NCBI RefSeq assembly: GCF_947039875.1 | Contig: NZ_CAMRAN010000012.1 | Location: forward strand, 20,288 to 84,287 | From: an uncultured Photobacterium sp. | GTDB taxonomy: Bacteria > Pseudomonadota > Gammaproteobacteria > Enterobacterales > Vibrionaceae | DNA: 64,000 bases | Direction: 5' to 3' | In this document: piece by piece, positions 1 through 9,052 of the stretch | Numbering within the stretch: position 1 is the stretch's first letter | Layout of the letters: every line of letters starts with the position of its first letter | Position numbers and translations under genes: made by a program | Notes under the pieces: model-generated | Told to the model about the DNA's origin: nothing | What the model saw: the letters and a program-made list of their open reading frames with translations, nothing else | Databases searched by the model: none

Positions 1-2
1 AG

Positions 3-86
3 CCAATTAGAACTTTATTAACAGTCATTACTGACTTTGTAATTAAGTTATTAGATGATGCAGATAATAAAGTAAAAATTTTTTGA
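3..86 (+). CDS. C-terminal end of an unidentified protein (cut by window edge)
   Basis: An open frame runs from the window edge to a TGA at 84-86 and encodes 27 residues ending in KVKIF. A short hairpin follows at 113-140, which fits the end of a gene. The fragment is too short to assign to a family, and the start lies outside the window. It could be chance, because 27 open codons is not rare in AT-rich DNA. Confidence 0.45.
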   Translation, partial: PIRTLLTVITDFVIKLLDDADNKVKIF

Positions 87-112
87 AGTAATACGATACT
101 GCTTTATCTCTA

Positions 113-140
113 AATAGCCTCAATCTAAATTGGGGCTATT
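113..140 (+). terminator. Hairpin after the partial gene, weak terminator
   Basis: A 9-bp stem with one T-G wobble (AATAGCC half at 113-119, GGCTATT half at 134-140) and a 10-nt loop. No clear T run follows, so termination here is uncertain. Confidence 0.35.
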
Positions 141-214
141 CTCAAAATGTGAGTGAAAATTAGTAATCTTACCTAAGAGCTACACTGTTTGTCCGCATAA
201 AACCTGTGATGTTA

Positions 215-241
215 AATACCGCCTCAAAGGCGGTATTTTTA
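215..241 (+). terminator. Rho-independent terminator
   Basis: A perfect 9-bp stem (AATACCGCC / GGCGGTATT) with a 5-nt loop is followed by a T run on the plus strand. It lies between the partial left-hand gene and the 3' end of the sensor kinase, so it may also serve the minus-strand operon. Confidence 0.75.
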
Positions 242-288
242 TTCATTTGGTGCTGTCATCTCATATTTCTATGCGATAGCAAAAGCAA

Positions 289-1461
289 CTAACAGTGATA
301 ACGAATCTCGACCCCAAGTCCGGGGTGACAATCATAAAGTTTGATTTCACCTTGGTGTAAGTCTGTCACTGCTTTAACTAATGTTAGTCCAATACCTAAG
401 CCGCCATCATTACGTGATTTGTTAATTCGATAAAGACGCTCAAATACGCGCTGTTTTTCTTGGTCATTAATCCCTGGGCCATTGTCTGCCATGGTGATCA
501 CCACATTATCTTGCTCAGTGTGGCACGAGAGTGTTAGCTGACTTGCTTGCGGGCAATAGCGCAGTGAATTTTCTACCAAATTAGCAAATTGTTGAATCAG
601 TAACTCTTTATCGCCTTGAATGAAAATAGGCTCTTTTTGAGTATTAAGGGTCAAGGTCATGCTCGCATCTTCAGCAACATCGGTATAAATTTCAGCAATG
701 GTATGGACAATATCAACCACGTTAATGGTTTCAAAGCGTTGGCGTCTATTACCTGATTCAATTTGAGATATACGCAGTAAAGCATCAAAGATATTCGCTA
801 ACCGGTTGGATTCTTTGAGTGACAGTTGTAGTTGTTCTGAAAAAACATCATCAAGATTATCACCGTGTGCGTCAGCCATCTCACTTAGGGTTTGTAAATT
901 ATATTGTAAGCGCGTAATCGGGGTTTTTAATTCATGAGCAATATTGGAGGATATATCGCTCATTGCAGCCACTACGCTTTGTAAGCGTGACAACATTTCG
1001 TCAACGGTTGAGCCGATACGAGTGAGATCATTTGTTTGGCTCGACATCATGGTTCTGGCTGATAACTCACCATCAGCGGCGGCGCGTAATACCGTTTCAA
1101 TGCGATCAATTTTTGCTTGGTTGCGTCGCGTCATATAAATCACGATAGCTGAGCTGCAAAGTACAACTAGAATACCGGATAGGATAAAACCTGTTGCCAA
1201 AACGTCGATAACATCATCTTCATCAATGGGCTCTTTGTTGATCTCGGTGGTGGTGCCAAGCATAAAGGCTTCAACGTTATGTTCAATGTTGTTATTTACT
1301 TCATCAAGATGATAGTCAACATACGCAATAGTGAGGCTCGACATCAAAATTAAACTCACCACTGACACCATGATAAACATCAGCCCTTGCTGCATAGCAG
1401 AACTGCGTAACCATACAGGGGTCGGCAATCGTTGTTGAAGTTGCGTGATAAAAGGATGCAT
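289..1461 (-). CDS. Two-component sensor histidine kinase
   Basis: A membrane sensor kinase of 390 residues. Two membrane segments (about 26-48 and 88-110) bracket a short periplasmic loop rich in Asp and Glu. A HAMP-like linker (110-165), a HisKA domain with the phosphorylated His176 in NIAHELKTP, and a HATPase domain follow; the HATPase has an N box (NLVENSLRY, 294-302), DNGPG (326-330) and GLGIGL (354-359). The start overlaps the stop of the upstream response regulator by one base, so the two are translationally coupled partners. Together with the upstream ygiW-like gene this resembles E. coli ygiW-qseBC, and also the vibrio CarRS/VprAB pair. The acidic loop would suit cation or cationic-peptide sensing, but that is inference. 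Confidence 0.9.
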   Translation of the reverse strand: MHPFITQLQQRLPTPVWLRSSAMQQGLMFIMVSVVSLILMSSLTIAYVDYHLDEVNNNIEHNVEAFMLGTTTEINKEPIDEDDVIDVLATGFILSGILVVLCSSAIVIYMTRRNQAKIDRIETVLRAAADGELSARTMMSSQTNDLTRIGSTVDEMLSRLQSVVAAMSDISSNIAHELKTPITRLQYNLQTLSEMADAHGDNLDDVFSEQLQLSLKESNRLANIFDALLRISQIESGNRRQRFETINVVDIVHTIAEIYTDVAEDASMTLTLNTQKEPIFIQGDKELLIQQFANLVENSLRYCPQASQLTLSCHTEQDNVVITMADNGPGINDQEKQRVFERLYRINKSRNDGGLGIGLTLVKAVTDLHQGEIKLYDCHPGLGVEIRYHC

Positions 1462-2156
1462 TAGGCGTTTTTCCCAAGTTTGTGTTCTAACTTGTAGCCA
1501 GCCCCTCGAACGGTATGAATAAGCTGATCACCAAACGGTTTTTCAAGCTTGTTACGTAAACGGCTAATGTGAGTTTCCACCACACTGGTTTGCGGATCAA
1601 AATAGATATCCCAAACGTGTTCTAATAACATGGTTCGCGTGATAACACGTCCTGGATGACGCAGAAAGAGTTCAAGAATACGAAACTCTTTTGGTTGCAG
1701 AGTTAAGACTTGTCCTTGGCGGATCGCGGTATGATCAAATAAATTAAGACTGAGATCGCCATAAACTAATTCACTGGGTTTTGCTTCAGAGAGTGTTGAT
1801 GATCGACGAGATAAGGCTGATATACGCGCTAGTAATTCTGAAAAAGCAAAGGGCTTGGTTAAGTAGTCATCTCCGCCTGCTTCTAAGCCATCAACGCGAT
1901 CATCAATACCACCTAATGAGGTGAGAAAGATAACCGGCATTGAAATTTTGGATGCGCGAAGTGCTTTTACAAATGATAACCCATCTAATCCTGGCAACAT
2001 CCGATCAACAATGGCGATATCAAATTGTTCTGACATGCATATTGAAAGGGCAAACCGACCATTATCAATACACTGCACATGATGTCCCGCTTCTGTGAGC
2101 CCTTTTTCAATATAACGGCTTAAACTAATATCGTCTTCGACAAGCAGTATTTGCAT
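1461..2156 (-). CDS. OmpR/PhoB-family response regulator
   Basis: A DNA-binding response regulator of 231 residues. The receiver domain has the acidic pair at residues 8-9, the phospho-acceptor Asp51 (VDRMLPGLDG), Thr79 and Lys101 (YLTKPF). The C-terminal half is a winged helix of the OmpR type (LQPKEFRILELFLRHPG, then a VETHISRLRNKL recognition helix and a VRGAGY turn). It is the partner of the kinase that starts on its last base. It probably controls envelope or cation-related genes by analogy with QseB/CarR, but the target genes cannot be read from the sequence. Confidence 0.9.
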   Translation of the reverse strand: MQILLVEDDISLSRYIEKGLTEAGHHVQCIDNGRFALSICMSEQFDIAIVDRMLPGLDGLSFVKALRASKISMPVIFLTSLGGIDDRVDGLEAGGDDYLTKPFAFSELLARISALSRRSSTLSEAKPSELVYGDLSLNLFDHTAIRQGQVLTLQPKEFRILELFLRHPGRVITRTMLLEHVWDIYFDPQTSVVETHISRLRNKLEKPFGDQLIHTVRGAGYKLEHKLGKNA

Positions 2157-2215
2157 AATGGCAGCCTTACAATCAGATAAAATCTATTGATGAAAATTTG
2201 AATAACTCGTTGATG

Positions 2216-2249
2216 TGCTAAAAAGGCGTAAATATTGGTGCTTTTAGCA
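2216..2249. repeat. 8-bp inverted repeat upstream of the response regulator
   Basis: TGCTAAAA at 2216-2223 is repeated inverted as TTTTAGCA at 2242-2249, about 60-90 bp upstream of the regulator start on the minus strand. It could be a regulator site or a leader hairpin. No T run follows on either strand. Confidence 0.3.
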
Positions 2250-2408
2250 TCTAACAACTTATTACGTTATTAGAGTGTAAACGCGTATTTTTCATGCGAG
2301 GTGATATGACCTGCATTCAATTAGACGTTGGTAAACAGTGTGACAATAAAGTTTATCGTTATGTCGGCAAGATTAATATGAAATTAATACGCTATAGATG
2401 ATAAGACG

Positions 2409-2429
2409 GCGAGTGATTGATGCACTCGC
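2409..2429 (-). terminator. Hairpin downstream of the ygiW-like gene
   Basis: A perfect 7-bp GCGAGTG / CACTCGC stem with a 7-nt loop lies just after the stop of the ygiW-like gene. The T tract on the minus strand is poor, so some transcripts may continue into the two-component genes. Confidence 0.35.
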
Positions 2430-2453
2430 AGCCTAATGATGGTGATAAAGGGA

Positions 2454-2867
2454 TTATCCCACAACACGAACATGGTTCACATCAATCGCGGTATGATTAA
2501 ATTCTTGATCAATTTCACCTTGAATAGTGATCTTTGTTTGTGGGGTTACTTGAGCACCAAACCATTTATCATGATCAATATCGATCGTAATTGAACCAGT
2601 ACCATCGGTAAATTGATAATGTTCATCACCTAATGAATTTGTAATGTGTCCGGTTAAAGTGACAGGGGTATCGTCACTGAACATGCCAGCATCAAGAACG
2701 GCTTTTACTGTTTTTAGACCCGCACTTGGACCACTAAAACCTTGCTGTTGAGTTGCTACTGCATTGATTGGTTGTACTGTTGCAGATGTTGGTGGTGTTG
2801 TCGCAAATACTGATGTTGATAACAGTACCGCAGGAACAAGTAGTATAGCAAAGCGTTTATTAGACAT
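2454..2867 (-). CDS. YgiW-like periplasmic OB-fold (BOF) protein
   Basis: A secreted protein of 137 residues. It has a Sec signal peptide (about 1-22, ending SVFA before TTPP), a low-complexity Thr/Gln linker, and a C-terminal bacterial OB-fold domain (about 50-137). The BOF pattern is visible: VTLTGHITNSLGDEHYQFTD, then GSITIDID, then VTPQTKITIQGEID. E. coli YgiW is a stress-induced periplasmic protein upstream of qseBC, and the same order is seen here. The OB-fold probably binds a small ligand or cation, and the exact ligand is unknown. Its promoter would be in the gap below the cold-shock gene. Confidence 0.8.
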   Translation of the reverse strand: MSNKRFAILLVPAVLLSTSVFATTPPTSATVQPINAVATQQQGFSGPSAGLKTVKAVLDAGMFSDDTPVTLTGHITNSLGDEHYQFTDGTGSITIDIDHDKWFGAQVTPQTKITIQGEIDQEFNHTAIDVNHVRVVG

Positions 2868-3036
2868 TGTAAAATTCTCTGTTGTGTTTTGATGTGAGAA
2901 TAATAACTAACGATTTATACACTGACCTTGCCTGTAGTTTACATTTTTGTAAGCTTTCTCTGATTGATGTTTTGAACAAGACCGAGGGGGGCTTTGAATA
3001 TAATGTCTAGTCTGCGTTATTGATTGTAAAAATGAT

Positions 3037-3070
3037 AAAAAAGACCACTGACATACATAGTGGCCTTTTT
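3037..3070 (-). terminator. Terminator of the cold-shock gene
   Basis: A stem GGCCACT / AGTGGTC with an 8-nt loop, flanked by A and T runs on both sides, lies 30 bp after the csp stop. On the minus strand it ends in a run of six T, so it can act in both directions. Confidence 0.75.
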
Positions 3071-3099
3071 GATAGCTATTATCTTTTGTTGCCTTACGG

Positions 3100-3312
3100 T
3101 TATAGCACTACAACATTGATTGCTTGCAGACCTTTTTGACCTTGCTCAACATCAAAAGACACTTTTTTGCCTTCTGGTAGCTTGGTTAATGCTTTATCAG
3201 CAATGCCGCTGCTGTGAACAAACACGTCAGCATTGCCTGTGTCTTGAGTTAGAAAGCCAAAACCTTTTTCTTCACTAAACCACTTCACTAAACCCGTTGC
3301 TTTATGCGACAT
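3100..3312 (-). CDS. Cold-shock family protein (CspA-like)
   Basis: A single cold-shock domain of 70 residues, the usual length. Both RNA-binding motifs are present: RNP1 (KGFGFL, about 16-21) and RNP2 (VFVHSS, about 30-35). Proteins of this family bind single-stranded RNA and DNA and act as RNA chaperones in the cytoplasm. A ribosome site (AAGGG) lies about 8 bases before the ATG. The gene is monocistronic, with its own terminator downstream. Which paralogue it is (CspA, C, D or E type) cannot be settled here. Confidence 0.92.
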   Translation of the reverse strand: MSHKATGLVKWFSEEKGFGFLTQDTGNADVFVHSSGIADKALTKLPEGKKVSFDVEQGQKGLQAINVVVL

Positions 3313-4035
3313 GTGTAACCCTTAATATTCAAAAGATAAAAATGTGAGTGCTGATAAGCGTAACTATTAAATGCGACGATGAAGCTAAGGGAAACACTGA
3401 GGATGACAACATTGACGAAGATATTCTAAGGGTTTTACTTTTACTTGATGTTTCATTTATAACGCAGAACAACAGATCGCGATGATTATTTATTTAAAAT
3501 GCAAGGTTGTAAAGGAGTATGTGTGATTCTGCTGAATGGTTAAACTGATTTATGTAACAGTCATGGTGTTGATTGTTGAGTTAATAAAAACAAGGATAAT
3601 AAGGTTAAGCTGTATTATGGTATCGCGAAAATGACGATCAAAAATAGACATTAGCAATATCATGTTGCAATAAATAGTTTGTACGAATAGTTGAGCATTA
3701 ACTGAGATAATATTGCAGGGTGTCGTGAGATTTATATTGGTAAAGCATATGGTTATTATCTCGGATAAATATGTCACCTCTTTTATTTAGTATTGTGATG
3801 GGTATTGCCAGAATGTGCCCTAAAAAAGCCAATTCTAATGATAAAGATTTGATATGAATAATTGATTAGTATGGCTAATTATTCACATTTTAGGTTTTGA
3901 TTAGGGTGGTTTATGTGATTATATATTTGATTATGAACATATTTAATTAAACGCAGTGAGAGTTGTCACAATTATGGTGATTCTCAAACTTGGTTGGTAT
4001 ACACTAACGCCGCTTGGTTTTTTTGTAGCACGGAT
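3313..4035. other. Long AT-rich intergenic region between csp and epd
   Basis: About 720 bp between divergent genes. It must hold the promoters and leaders of csp (minus) and epd (plus). A TGTGAT half-site at about 3914 could be half of a CRP site, but the second half is poor. A 75-codon minus-strand frame at 3550-3777 has no recognisable content and looks accidental. No RNA gene was recognised. Confidence 0.5.
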
Positions 4036-5088
4036 ATGACACTAAAAGTCGCAATAAATGGATTCGGCCGCATCGGTCGCAGTGTGTTACGTGCACTGTA
4101 CGAGAGCGGTAAATACCACCAGATTAACGTCGTGGCAATCAATGAATTAGCAGAGCCGGAAGCTATGGCTCATCTGCTTCAGTATGATTCAAGCCATGGA
4201 CGATTCGGTAAGCCTGTCAGTCATGATCAGGAGCATCTCTTTATTGCCCATGAAAATGGTCACCGCGATCAAATTCGCCTGCTTCATCAACCGGAACTTA
4301 AATTGCTACCTTGGCATGATTTTGACGTCGATATTGTCCTTGATTGTACTGGTAAGTTTGGTTCTCGTGCTGATGGCTTAGCCCACATTGATGCTGGTGC
4401 TAACAAAGTGTTATTTTCCCATCCTGCTGCCAACGATATCGATTTTACTGTGATATATGGCGTTAACCATCAACAGTTAACCCAGCAACACACGATTGTT
4501 TCTAATGGCTCTTGTACGACGAATTGCATCGTGCCCATCATTCAAGTGTTGGATGATTGTTTCGGTATTGAAACGGGTGCTATAACTTCAATTCACTCTG
4601 CAATGAATGATCAGCAAGTTATTGATGCTTATCATCCTGATTTACGCCGAACGCGTGCTGCTAGCCAATCCATTATTCCAGTAGATACCAAATTACATTT
4701 AGGTATCGGTCGTATTTTTCCGAAGTTTTCTGACAAATTTGAAGCTATTTCTGTGAGGGTGCCCACAATAAACGTCACCGCCATGGATTTAACGGTTACT
4801 GTTACAACAAACGTGAAAGTTAATGACGTAAATCAAGCATTATTGAATGCGTCTCGTTGTACATTAAAGGGTATAGTGACTTATACCGAAGCACCCTTGG
4901 TGTCGATTGACTTCAATCATGATCCTCATAGCGCGATTGTTGACGGCACTCAAACCCGTGTTAGTGGGCAGCATTTAATTAAAATGTTGGTGTGGTGTGA
5001 TAATGAATGGGGGTTTGCAAATCGTATGTTAGATACTGCGTTAGCAATGGCGGCAACAGGTAACTCTGCTGTAACGCCACAAAAATAA
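4036..5088 (+). CDS. epd: D-erythrose-4-phosphate dehydrogenase
   Basis: Oxidises erythrose 4-phosphate to 4-phosphoerythronate with NAD+, the first step toward pyridoxal phosphate. It is a GAPDH-family enzyme of 350 residues. The Rossmann motif INGFGRIGR (7-15) is at the N terminus, and the catalytic Cys160 lies in [10 protein letters not shown] with His187 in TSIHSAM. The stretch [18 protein letters not shown] is typical of Epd rather than GapA. The ATG at 4036 is chosen because it precedes [10 protein letters not shown], and an upstream in-frame ATG at 3994 would add 14 unrelated residues. pgk and fbaA follow, as in E. coli. pdxJ, from the same vitamin B6 route, is also in this window at 34818. 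Confidence 0.93.
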   Translation: MTLKVAINGFGRIGRSVLRALYESGKYHQINVVAINELAEPEAMAHLLQYDSSHGRFGKPVSHDQEHLFIAHENGHRDQIRLLHQPELKLLPWHDFDVDIVLDCTGKFGSRADGLAHIDAGANKVLFSHPAANDIDFTVIYGVNHQQLTQQHTIVSNGSCTTNCIVPIIQVLDDCFGIETGAITSIHSAMNDQQVIDAYHPDLRRTRAASQSIIPVDTKLHLGIGRIFPKFSDKFEAISVRVPTINVTAMDLTVTVTTNVKVNDVNQALLNASRCTLKGIVTYTEAPLVSIDFNHDPHSAIVDGTQTRVSGQHLIKMLVWCDNEWGFANRMLDTALAMAATGNSAVTPQK

Positions 5089-5173
5089 GTAGTAAGAATT
5101 ATTGGGTTTGGCAGTGACGCCGGGCCATGAAATTTATGAACTTTTATTTTAAATAATGTTGAGAGGGCAAAAC

Positions 5174-6337
5174 ATGTCTGTAATCAAGATGACTGATCTG
5201 GATCTAGCTGGTAAGCGTGTATTTATTCGTGCTGACCTAAACGTGCCAGTAAAAGACGGTAAAGTAACTTCAGATGCACGTATCCTTGCATCTCTACCTA
5301 CTATTCAGCGTTGCCTAGAAGCGGGCGCTAAAGTAATGGTTACTTCTCACCTAGGTCGTCCAACGGAAGGCGAATACGCAGAAGAATTCTCTCTACAGCC
5401 TGTAGTTAACTACTTAAACGACGCACTAGATTGTGACGTTAAATTAGCAAAAGATTACCTTGATGGTCTTGAGCTAAACGCAGGCGAGCTTGTTGTTCTT
5501 GAGAACGTACGTTTCAACAAGGGCGAGAAGAAGAACGAAGACGAACTATCTAAGAAATACGCTGCACTTTGTGACGTATTCGTAATGGATGCATTTGGTA
5601 CGGCTCACCGTGCACAAGCATCTACTTACGGCGTAGGTATGTTTGCACCTGTAGCATGTGCAGGTCCACTACTTGCTGGCGAATTAGAAGCGCTAGGTAA
5701 AGCAATGGATAACCCAGCACGTCCAATGGTTGCTATCGTTGGTGGTTCTAAAGTATCTACTAAACTAACTGTTCTTGAGTCACTATCTAAGATTGCTGAC
5801 CAAATCGTTGTTGGTGGTGGTATTGCTAACACATTTATCGCAGCTGAAGGCAACGATGTAGGTAAGTCACTTTACGAAGCAGACCTTATTCCTACTGCTA
5901 AAGAGTTAATGGCGCACACTGATATTCCAGTAGCAACTGATGTTGTATGTGCGAAAGAGTTCTCTGACTCAGCTGTTGCAACTATCAAAGCATCAACTGA
6001 AATCGCTGCTGACGATATGGTTCTTGACCTTGGTCCTGATTCAGCTCAAGCACTTGTTGACATCATCATGAACGCAAAAACTATTCTTTGGAATGGTCCA
6101 GTTGGCGTATTTGAAATTGAGCAATTCGGTAAAGGTACTGAAGTTGTTGCTAACGCAATCGCACAATCTGCAGGTTTCTCTGTCGCTGGCGGTGGTGATA
6201 CTCTAGCTGCTATCGACAAGTACGGCATCAAAGACAAAGTATCTTACATCTCTACTGGTGGCGGTGCGTTCCTTGAGTTCGTTGAAGGCAAAAAATTGCC
6301 TGCTGTTGAAATGCTAGAAGCACGCGCTAAAGCATAA
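5174..6337 (+). CDS. pgk: Phosphoglycerate kinase
   Basis: Glycolytic enzyme converting 1,3-bisphosphoglycerate and ADP to 3-phosphoglycerate and ATP. It has 387 residues, the normal bacterial length. The substrate-binding RADLNVP (21-27) and SHLGRP motifs are in the N-terminal domain. GGSKVSTK and the late GGGDT/STGGGA loops are in the nucleotide domain. The start at 5174 follows a GAGAGGG ribosome site and gives the usual [10 protein letters not shown] terminus; the in-frame ATG at 5156 lies ahead of that site. Codon use is strongly biased (CTA, CGT, GTA), as expected for a highly expressed gene, and contrasts with epd just upstream. Confidence 0.97.
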   Translation: MSVIKMTDLDLAGKRVFIRADLNVPVKDGKVTSDARILASLPTIQRCLEAGAKVMVTSHLGRPTEGEYAEEFSLQPVVNYLNDALDCDVKLAKDYLDGLELNAGELVVLENVRFNKGEKKNEDELSKKYAALCDVFVMDAFGTAHRAQASTYGVGMFAPVACAGPLLAGELEALGKAMDNPARPMVAIVGGSKVSTKLTVLESLSKIADQIVVGGGIANTFIAAEGNDVGKSLYEADLIPTAKELMAHTDIPVATDVVCAKEFSDSAVATIKASTEIAADDMVLDLGPDSAQALVDIIMNAKTILWNGPVGVFEIEQFGKGTEVVANAIAQSAGFSVAGGGDTLAAIDKYGIKDKVSYISTGGGAFLEFVEGKKLPAVEMLEARAKA

Positions 6338-6346
6338 TTTATTTGG

Positions 6347-6393
6347 CGTGGAAACTGGGTATATTTGTAATAATAGTGTCAGTTTCCGCGTTT
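6347..6393 (+). terminator. Hairpin after pgk (terminator or attenuator)
   Basis: An 11-bp stem with one T-G wobble (halves at 6347-6357 and 6380-6390) and a 22-nt loop is followed by a T-rich tail. It would reduce read-through from pgk into fbaA, which has its own promoter just downstream. Confidence 0.45.
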
Positions 6394-6399
6394 AAATGT

Positions 6400-6428
6400 T
6401 TGTGATAGACGTTATGTTTCAGTAAAAT
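6400..6428 (+). promoter_or_regulatory. Candidate sigma-70 promoter of fbaA
   Basis: TTGTGA at 6400-6405 and TAAAAT at 6423-6428 are separated by exactly 17 bp, a near-consensus sigma-70 promoter. Transcription would start near 6435, about 65 bp before the fbaA ATG. Confidence 0.6.
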
Positions 6429-6439
6429 AGAAGCTTATC

Positions 6440-6451
6440 GCAAACGTTTGC
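6440..6451. promoter_or_regulatory. PurR/LacI-family operator-like palindrome before fbaA
   Basis: GCAAACGTTTGC is a perfect 12-bp palindrome and matches the core of the PurR operator consensus known from E. coli. It sits directly downstream of the candidate fbaA promoter, where a bound repressor would block initiation. Other LacI-family regulators bind similar sites. Confidence 0.6.
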
Positions 6452-6498
6452 ACAAGAATTTTTCCACAGACAACAAAGTAAAATATAGGACTATTGTT

Positions 6499-7575
6499 AT
6501 GTCTAAGATCTTCGATTTTGTAAAACCTGGTGTTATTTCTGGCGACGACGTACAGAAAGTATTTGCTGTAGCAAAAGAAAACAATTTTGCTCTACCTGCT
6601 GTTAACTGTATCGGTACTGATTCAGTTAACGCTGTTCTTGAAGCTGCTGCTAAAGTTAAAGCGCCAGTTATCGTTCAGTTCTCTAACGGCGGTGCTGCAT
6701 TCTTCGGTGGTAAAGGCCTTAAACTTGAAGGTCAAGGCCCTCAAATTCTTGGTGCTATCGCTGGTGCTAAATACGTTCACGCAGTAGCTGAGTCTTACGG
6801 TGTGCCAGTTATTCTTCACACTGACCACGCCGCTAAGAAACTTCTTCCTTGGATCGACGGTCTACTAGACGCGGGTGAAGAGTTCTTCGCACAAACTGGT
6901 AAGCCTCTATTCTCTTCTCACATGCTAGACCTTTCTGAAGAGTCGCTAGAAGAGAACATCGAAATCTCAGCTAAATACCTTGCGCGTATGGCTAAGATGA
7001 ACATGACACTAGAAATCGAATTAGGTTGTACTGGTGGCGAAGAAGACGGCGTTGATAACTCTCACATGGACGCATCAGACCTATACACTTCTCCAGAAGA
7101 CGTTGCATACGCATACGAGAAACTAAACGCAGTTAGCCCACGTTTCACTATCGCTGCATCTTTCGGTAACGTACACGGTGTTTACCAAGCAGGTAACGTT
7201 GTACTTACTCCAACTATCCTACGTGATTCTCAAACATACGTTTCAGAGAAGTTTGGTCTTCCAACTAACACGCTAAACTTCGTATTCCACGGTGGTTCAG
7301 GTTCTTCTGAAGCTGAAATCCAAGAGTCAATCGGCTACGGTGTTGTTAAAATGAACATCGATACTGATACACAGTGGGCATCATGGGATGGTATCCGTTG
7401 TTACGAAGCTGCTAACCACGATTACCTACAAGGTCAAATCGGCAACCCAACGGGTGAGTCAGCGCCAAACAAGAAATACTACGATCCACGCGTATGGTTA
7501 CGTGCAGGTCAAGTATCAATGGTTGAGCGTCTAGAGAAAGCATTCTCTGACCTAAACGCAATCGACGTTCTATAA
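6499..7575 (+). CDS. fbaA: Class II fructose-bisphosphate aldolase
   Basis: Zinc-dependent aldolase cleaving fructose 1,6-bisphosphate to glyceraldehyde 3-phosphate and dihydroxyacetone phosphate. It has 358 residues and follows the E. coli FbaA pattern from MSKIFDFVKPGV onward. The HTDHAAKK motif holds the catalytic Asp109 and zinc ligand His110, and a second zinc ligand is in the FHGGSGSS loop. The ATG at 6499 is chosen by homology; the longer frame from 6448 adds an unrelated 17-residue stretch. Codon bias matches pgk. A promoter and a PurR-type palindrome precede it, and a strong terminator follows. Confidence 0.97.
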   Translation: MSKIFDFVKPGVISGDDVQKVFAVAKENNFALPAVNCIGTDSVNAVLEAAAKVKAPVIVQFSNGGAAFFGGKGLKLEGQGPQILGAIAGAKYVHAVAESYGVPVILHTDHAAKKLLPWIDGLLDAGEEFFAQTGKPLFSSHMLDLSEESLEENIEISAKYLARMAKMNMTLEIELGCTGGEEDGVDNSHMDASDLYTSPEDVAYAYEKLNAVSPRFTIAASFGNVHGVYQAGNVVLTPTILRDSQTYVSEKFGLPTNTLNFVFHGGSGSSEAEIQESIGYGVVKMNIDTDTQWASWDGIRCYEAANHDYLQGQIGNPTGESAPNKKYYDPRVWLRAGQVSMVERLEKAFSDLNAIDVL

Positions 7576-7605
7576 TTTCGATTTTGTCGCAAGATAAAAT
7601 GTGAA

Positions 7606-7631
7606 AAAGCCCACTTCGGTGGGCTTTTTTT
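7606..7631 (+). terminator. Terminator of fbaA
   Basis: A perfect stem AAAGCCCAC / GTGGGCTTT with a stable TTCG tetraloop is followed by a T run. It is 30 bp after the fbaA stop. Confidence 0.9.
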
Positions 7632-7905
7632 GTATGTAAGACGTCGTTAGTATTGTACGTTGGTAATTTATATTTTTTTATGATTGTTCGATTTTTTTTA
7701 CTAGCCATCTAGCTAATAAATGATTAATAATGCACTGTTTCTTTGATATTAGAATATTCATACTGATAATTATACTAATCGCAGCATTATTAGCGATTAT
7801 TGTCTAATATCATATTTGTTGCAAAGGTGCTATTTTTACCGGTTACGGTAAGATTTACGCATCAGCGACATTTTACTATTGTTATACTTTGAGAGAGATA
7901 CCTTC
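7632..7905. other. Intergenic region between fbaA and mscS
   Basis: About 275 bp of AT-rich DNA after the fbaA terminator. It probably carries the mscS promoter. No gene or clear operator was found. Confidence 0.5.
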
Positions 7906-8790
7906 ATGACAGAGAGCGTTACTGATAAGGTTGTTGAAAATATATCTGATAATTCATTGACTAATGGTGTTATGCACGCGAGTAATTGGATTTCTAAAAA
8001 CGAAGATCTATTAGTTCAATATGCAGTGAACATTGTTTCAGCATTACTGATTTTATTTATTGGTAATATCATTGTTAAACTCATTGCGGGTTCAATTGCG
8101 AAAATTTTACGCAAAAAAGACATGGACAATGCAGTTGTTGAGTTTATCCATGGTCTAGTGCGTTATGTGCTATTCGTTATTGTTTTAATTGCAGCATTAA
8201 GTCGTATTGGTGTTCAAACTGCATCAGTGGTTGCGGTTATTGGTGCCGCAGGTCTTGCTATTGGTCTTGCACTTCAAGGGTCATTATCAAACTTTGCAGC
8301 AGGTGTGTTGATTGTTGGTTTCCGCCCATTCAAATCTGGCGATTACGTTGAAGTTGCTGGTGTTGCGGGTTCTGTAGAATCTATTCAGATTTTCTCTACT
8401 GAATTACGTACGCCTGATAACAAAACAGTTATCGTGCCGAACGCTCATATTATTGGTAACCCAATTACTAACTTCTCTCGCAATGACACTCGTCGTATCG
8501 ATTTAGTGATTGGTGTTTCTTATAATGCTGATTTACAAAAAACAAAAGAAGTATTACGTCGTGTAGTAAAGGCTGATAGTCGTGTGCTTCAAGATCCTGA
8601 ACCAACTATTGGTGTGGTTGCTCTTGCTGATTCTTCTGTTAACTTTGTAGTACGTCCATGGGTTAATACGCCTGATTACTGGGCAGTATATTTCGACCTA
8701 AACCAAGCGATTAAAGAAGAGCTTGATAAAGAAGGTATCGAAATCCCATTTCCACAGATGGATGTCCATGTAAATAAAGTTGGCGCTTAA
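7906..8790 (+). CDS. mscS: Small-conductance mechanosensitive channel MscS
   Basis: A 294-residue inner-membrane channel that opens under membrane tension and releases solutes on osmotic downshock. Three membrane segments lie in the first 140 residues. The third carries the Gly/Ala-rich pore helix (VVAVIGAAGLAIGLALQGSLSNFAAG), followed by the conserved beta domain (FRPFKSGDYVEV, VPNAHIIGNPITNFS) and the cytosolic cage. The start at 7906 follows a GAGAGA site and gives the expected MTESV N terminus. Its place after fbaA is as in E. coli (yggB). Confidence 0.95.
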   Translation: MTESVTDKVVENISDNSLTNGVMHASNWISKNEDLLVQYAVNIVSALLILFIGNIIVKLIAGSIAKILRKKDMDNAVVEFIHGLVRYVLFVIVLIAALSRIGVQTASVVAVIGAAGLAIGLALQGSLSNFAAGVLIVGFRPFKSGDYVEVAGVAGSVESIQIFSTELRTPDNKTVIVPNAHIIGNPITNFSRNDTRRIDLVIGVSYNADLQKTKEVLRRVVKADSRVLQDPEPTIGVVALADSSVNFVVRPWVNTPDYWAVYFDLNQAIKEELDKEGIEIPFPQMDVHVNKVGA

Positions 8791-8820
8791 TTTGCCCAAG
8801 TTTTAATTATATGACACTAA

Positions 8821-8847
8821 AAAGAAGCCTACGGGCTTCTTTTTTTT
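8821..8847 (+). terminator. Terminator of mscS
   Basis: Stem AAAGAAGCC / GGGCTTCTTT with a tiny loop, ending in a run of eight or more T. Confidence 0.85.
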
Positions 8848-9052
8848 ATTCTAATAGACGCTAATTCTCGCATTAATTATGGTATTAAAACGATATTATT
8901 ACTAAAGGATTGCTGAATTGTGACTAAAAACAGTGTTCATTATATTAAGGCTTTGCTAGCATAGCTTTCTCATTTACAGATAAACAGCAATGTATTTATT
9001 AATGTTGGTATCAATAAATAACCCTGTTGTGCGGTCAATAAAAGGATGAATA

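Noticed and set aside
3550..3777. A 75-codon minus-strand frame in the csp-epd gap
   Set aside because: AT-rich low-complexity translation with no motif, no good ribosome site and no neighbour logic; likely chance.
3905..3940. Possible CRP site upstream of epd
   Set aside because: Only one half (TGTGAT) fits; the other half is far from consensus.
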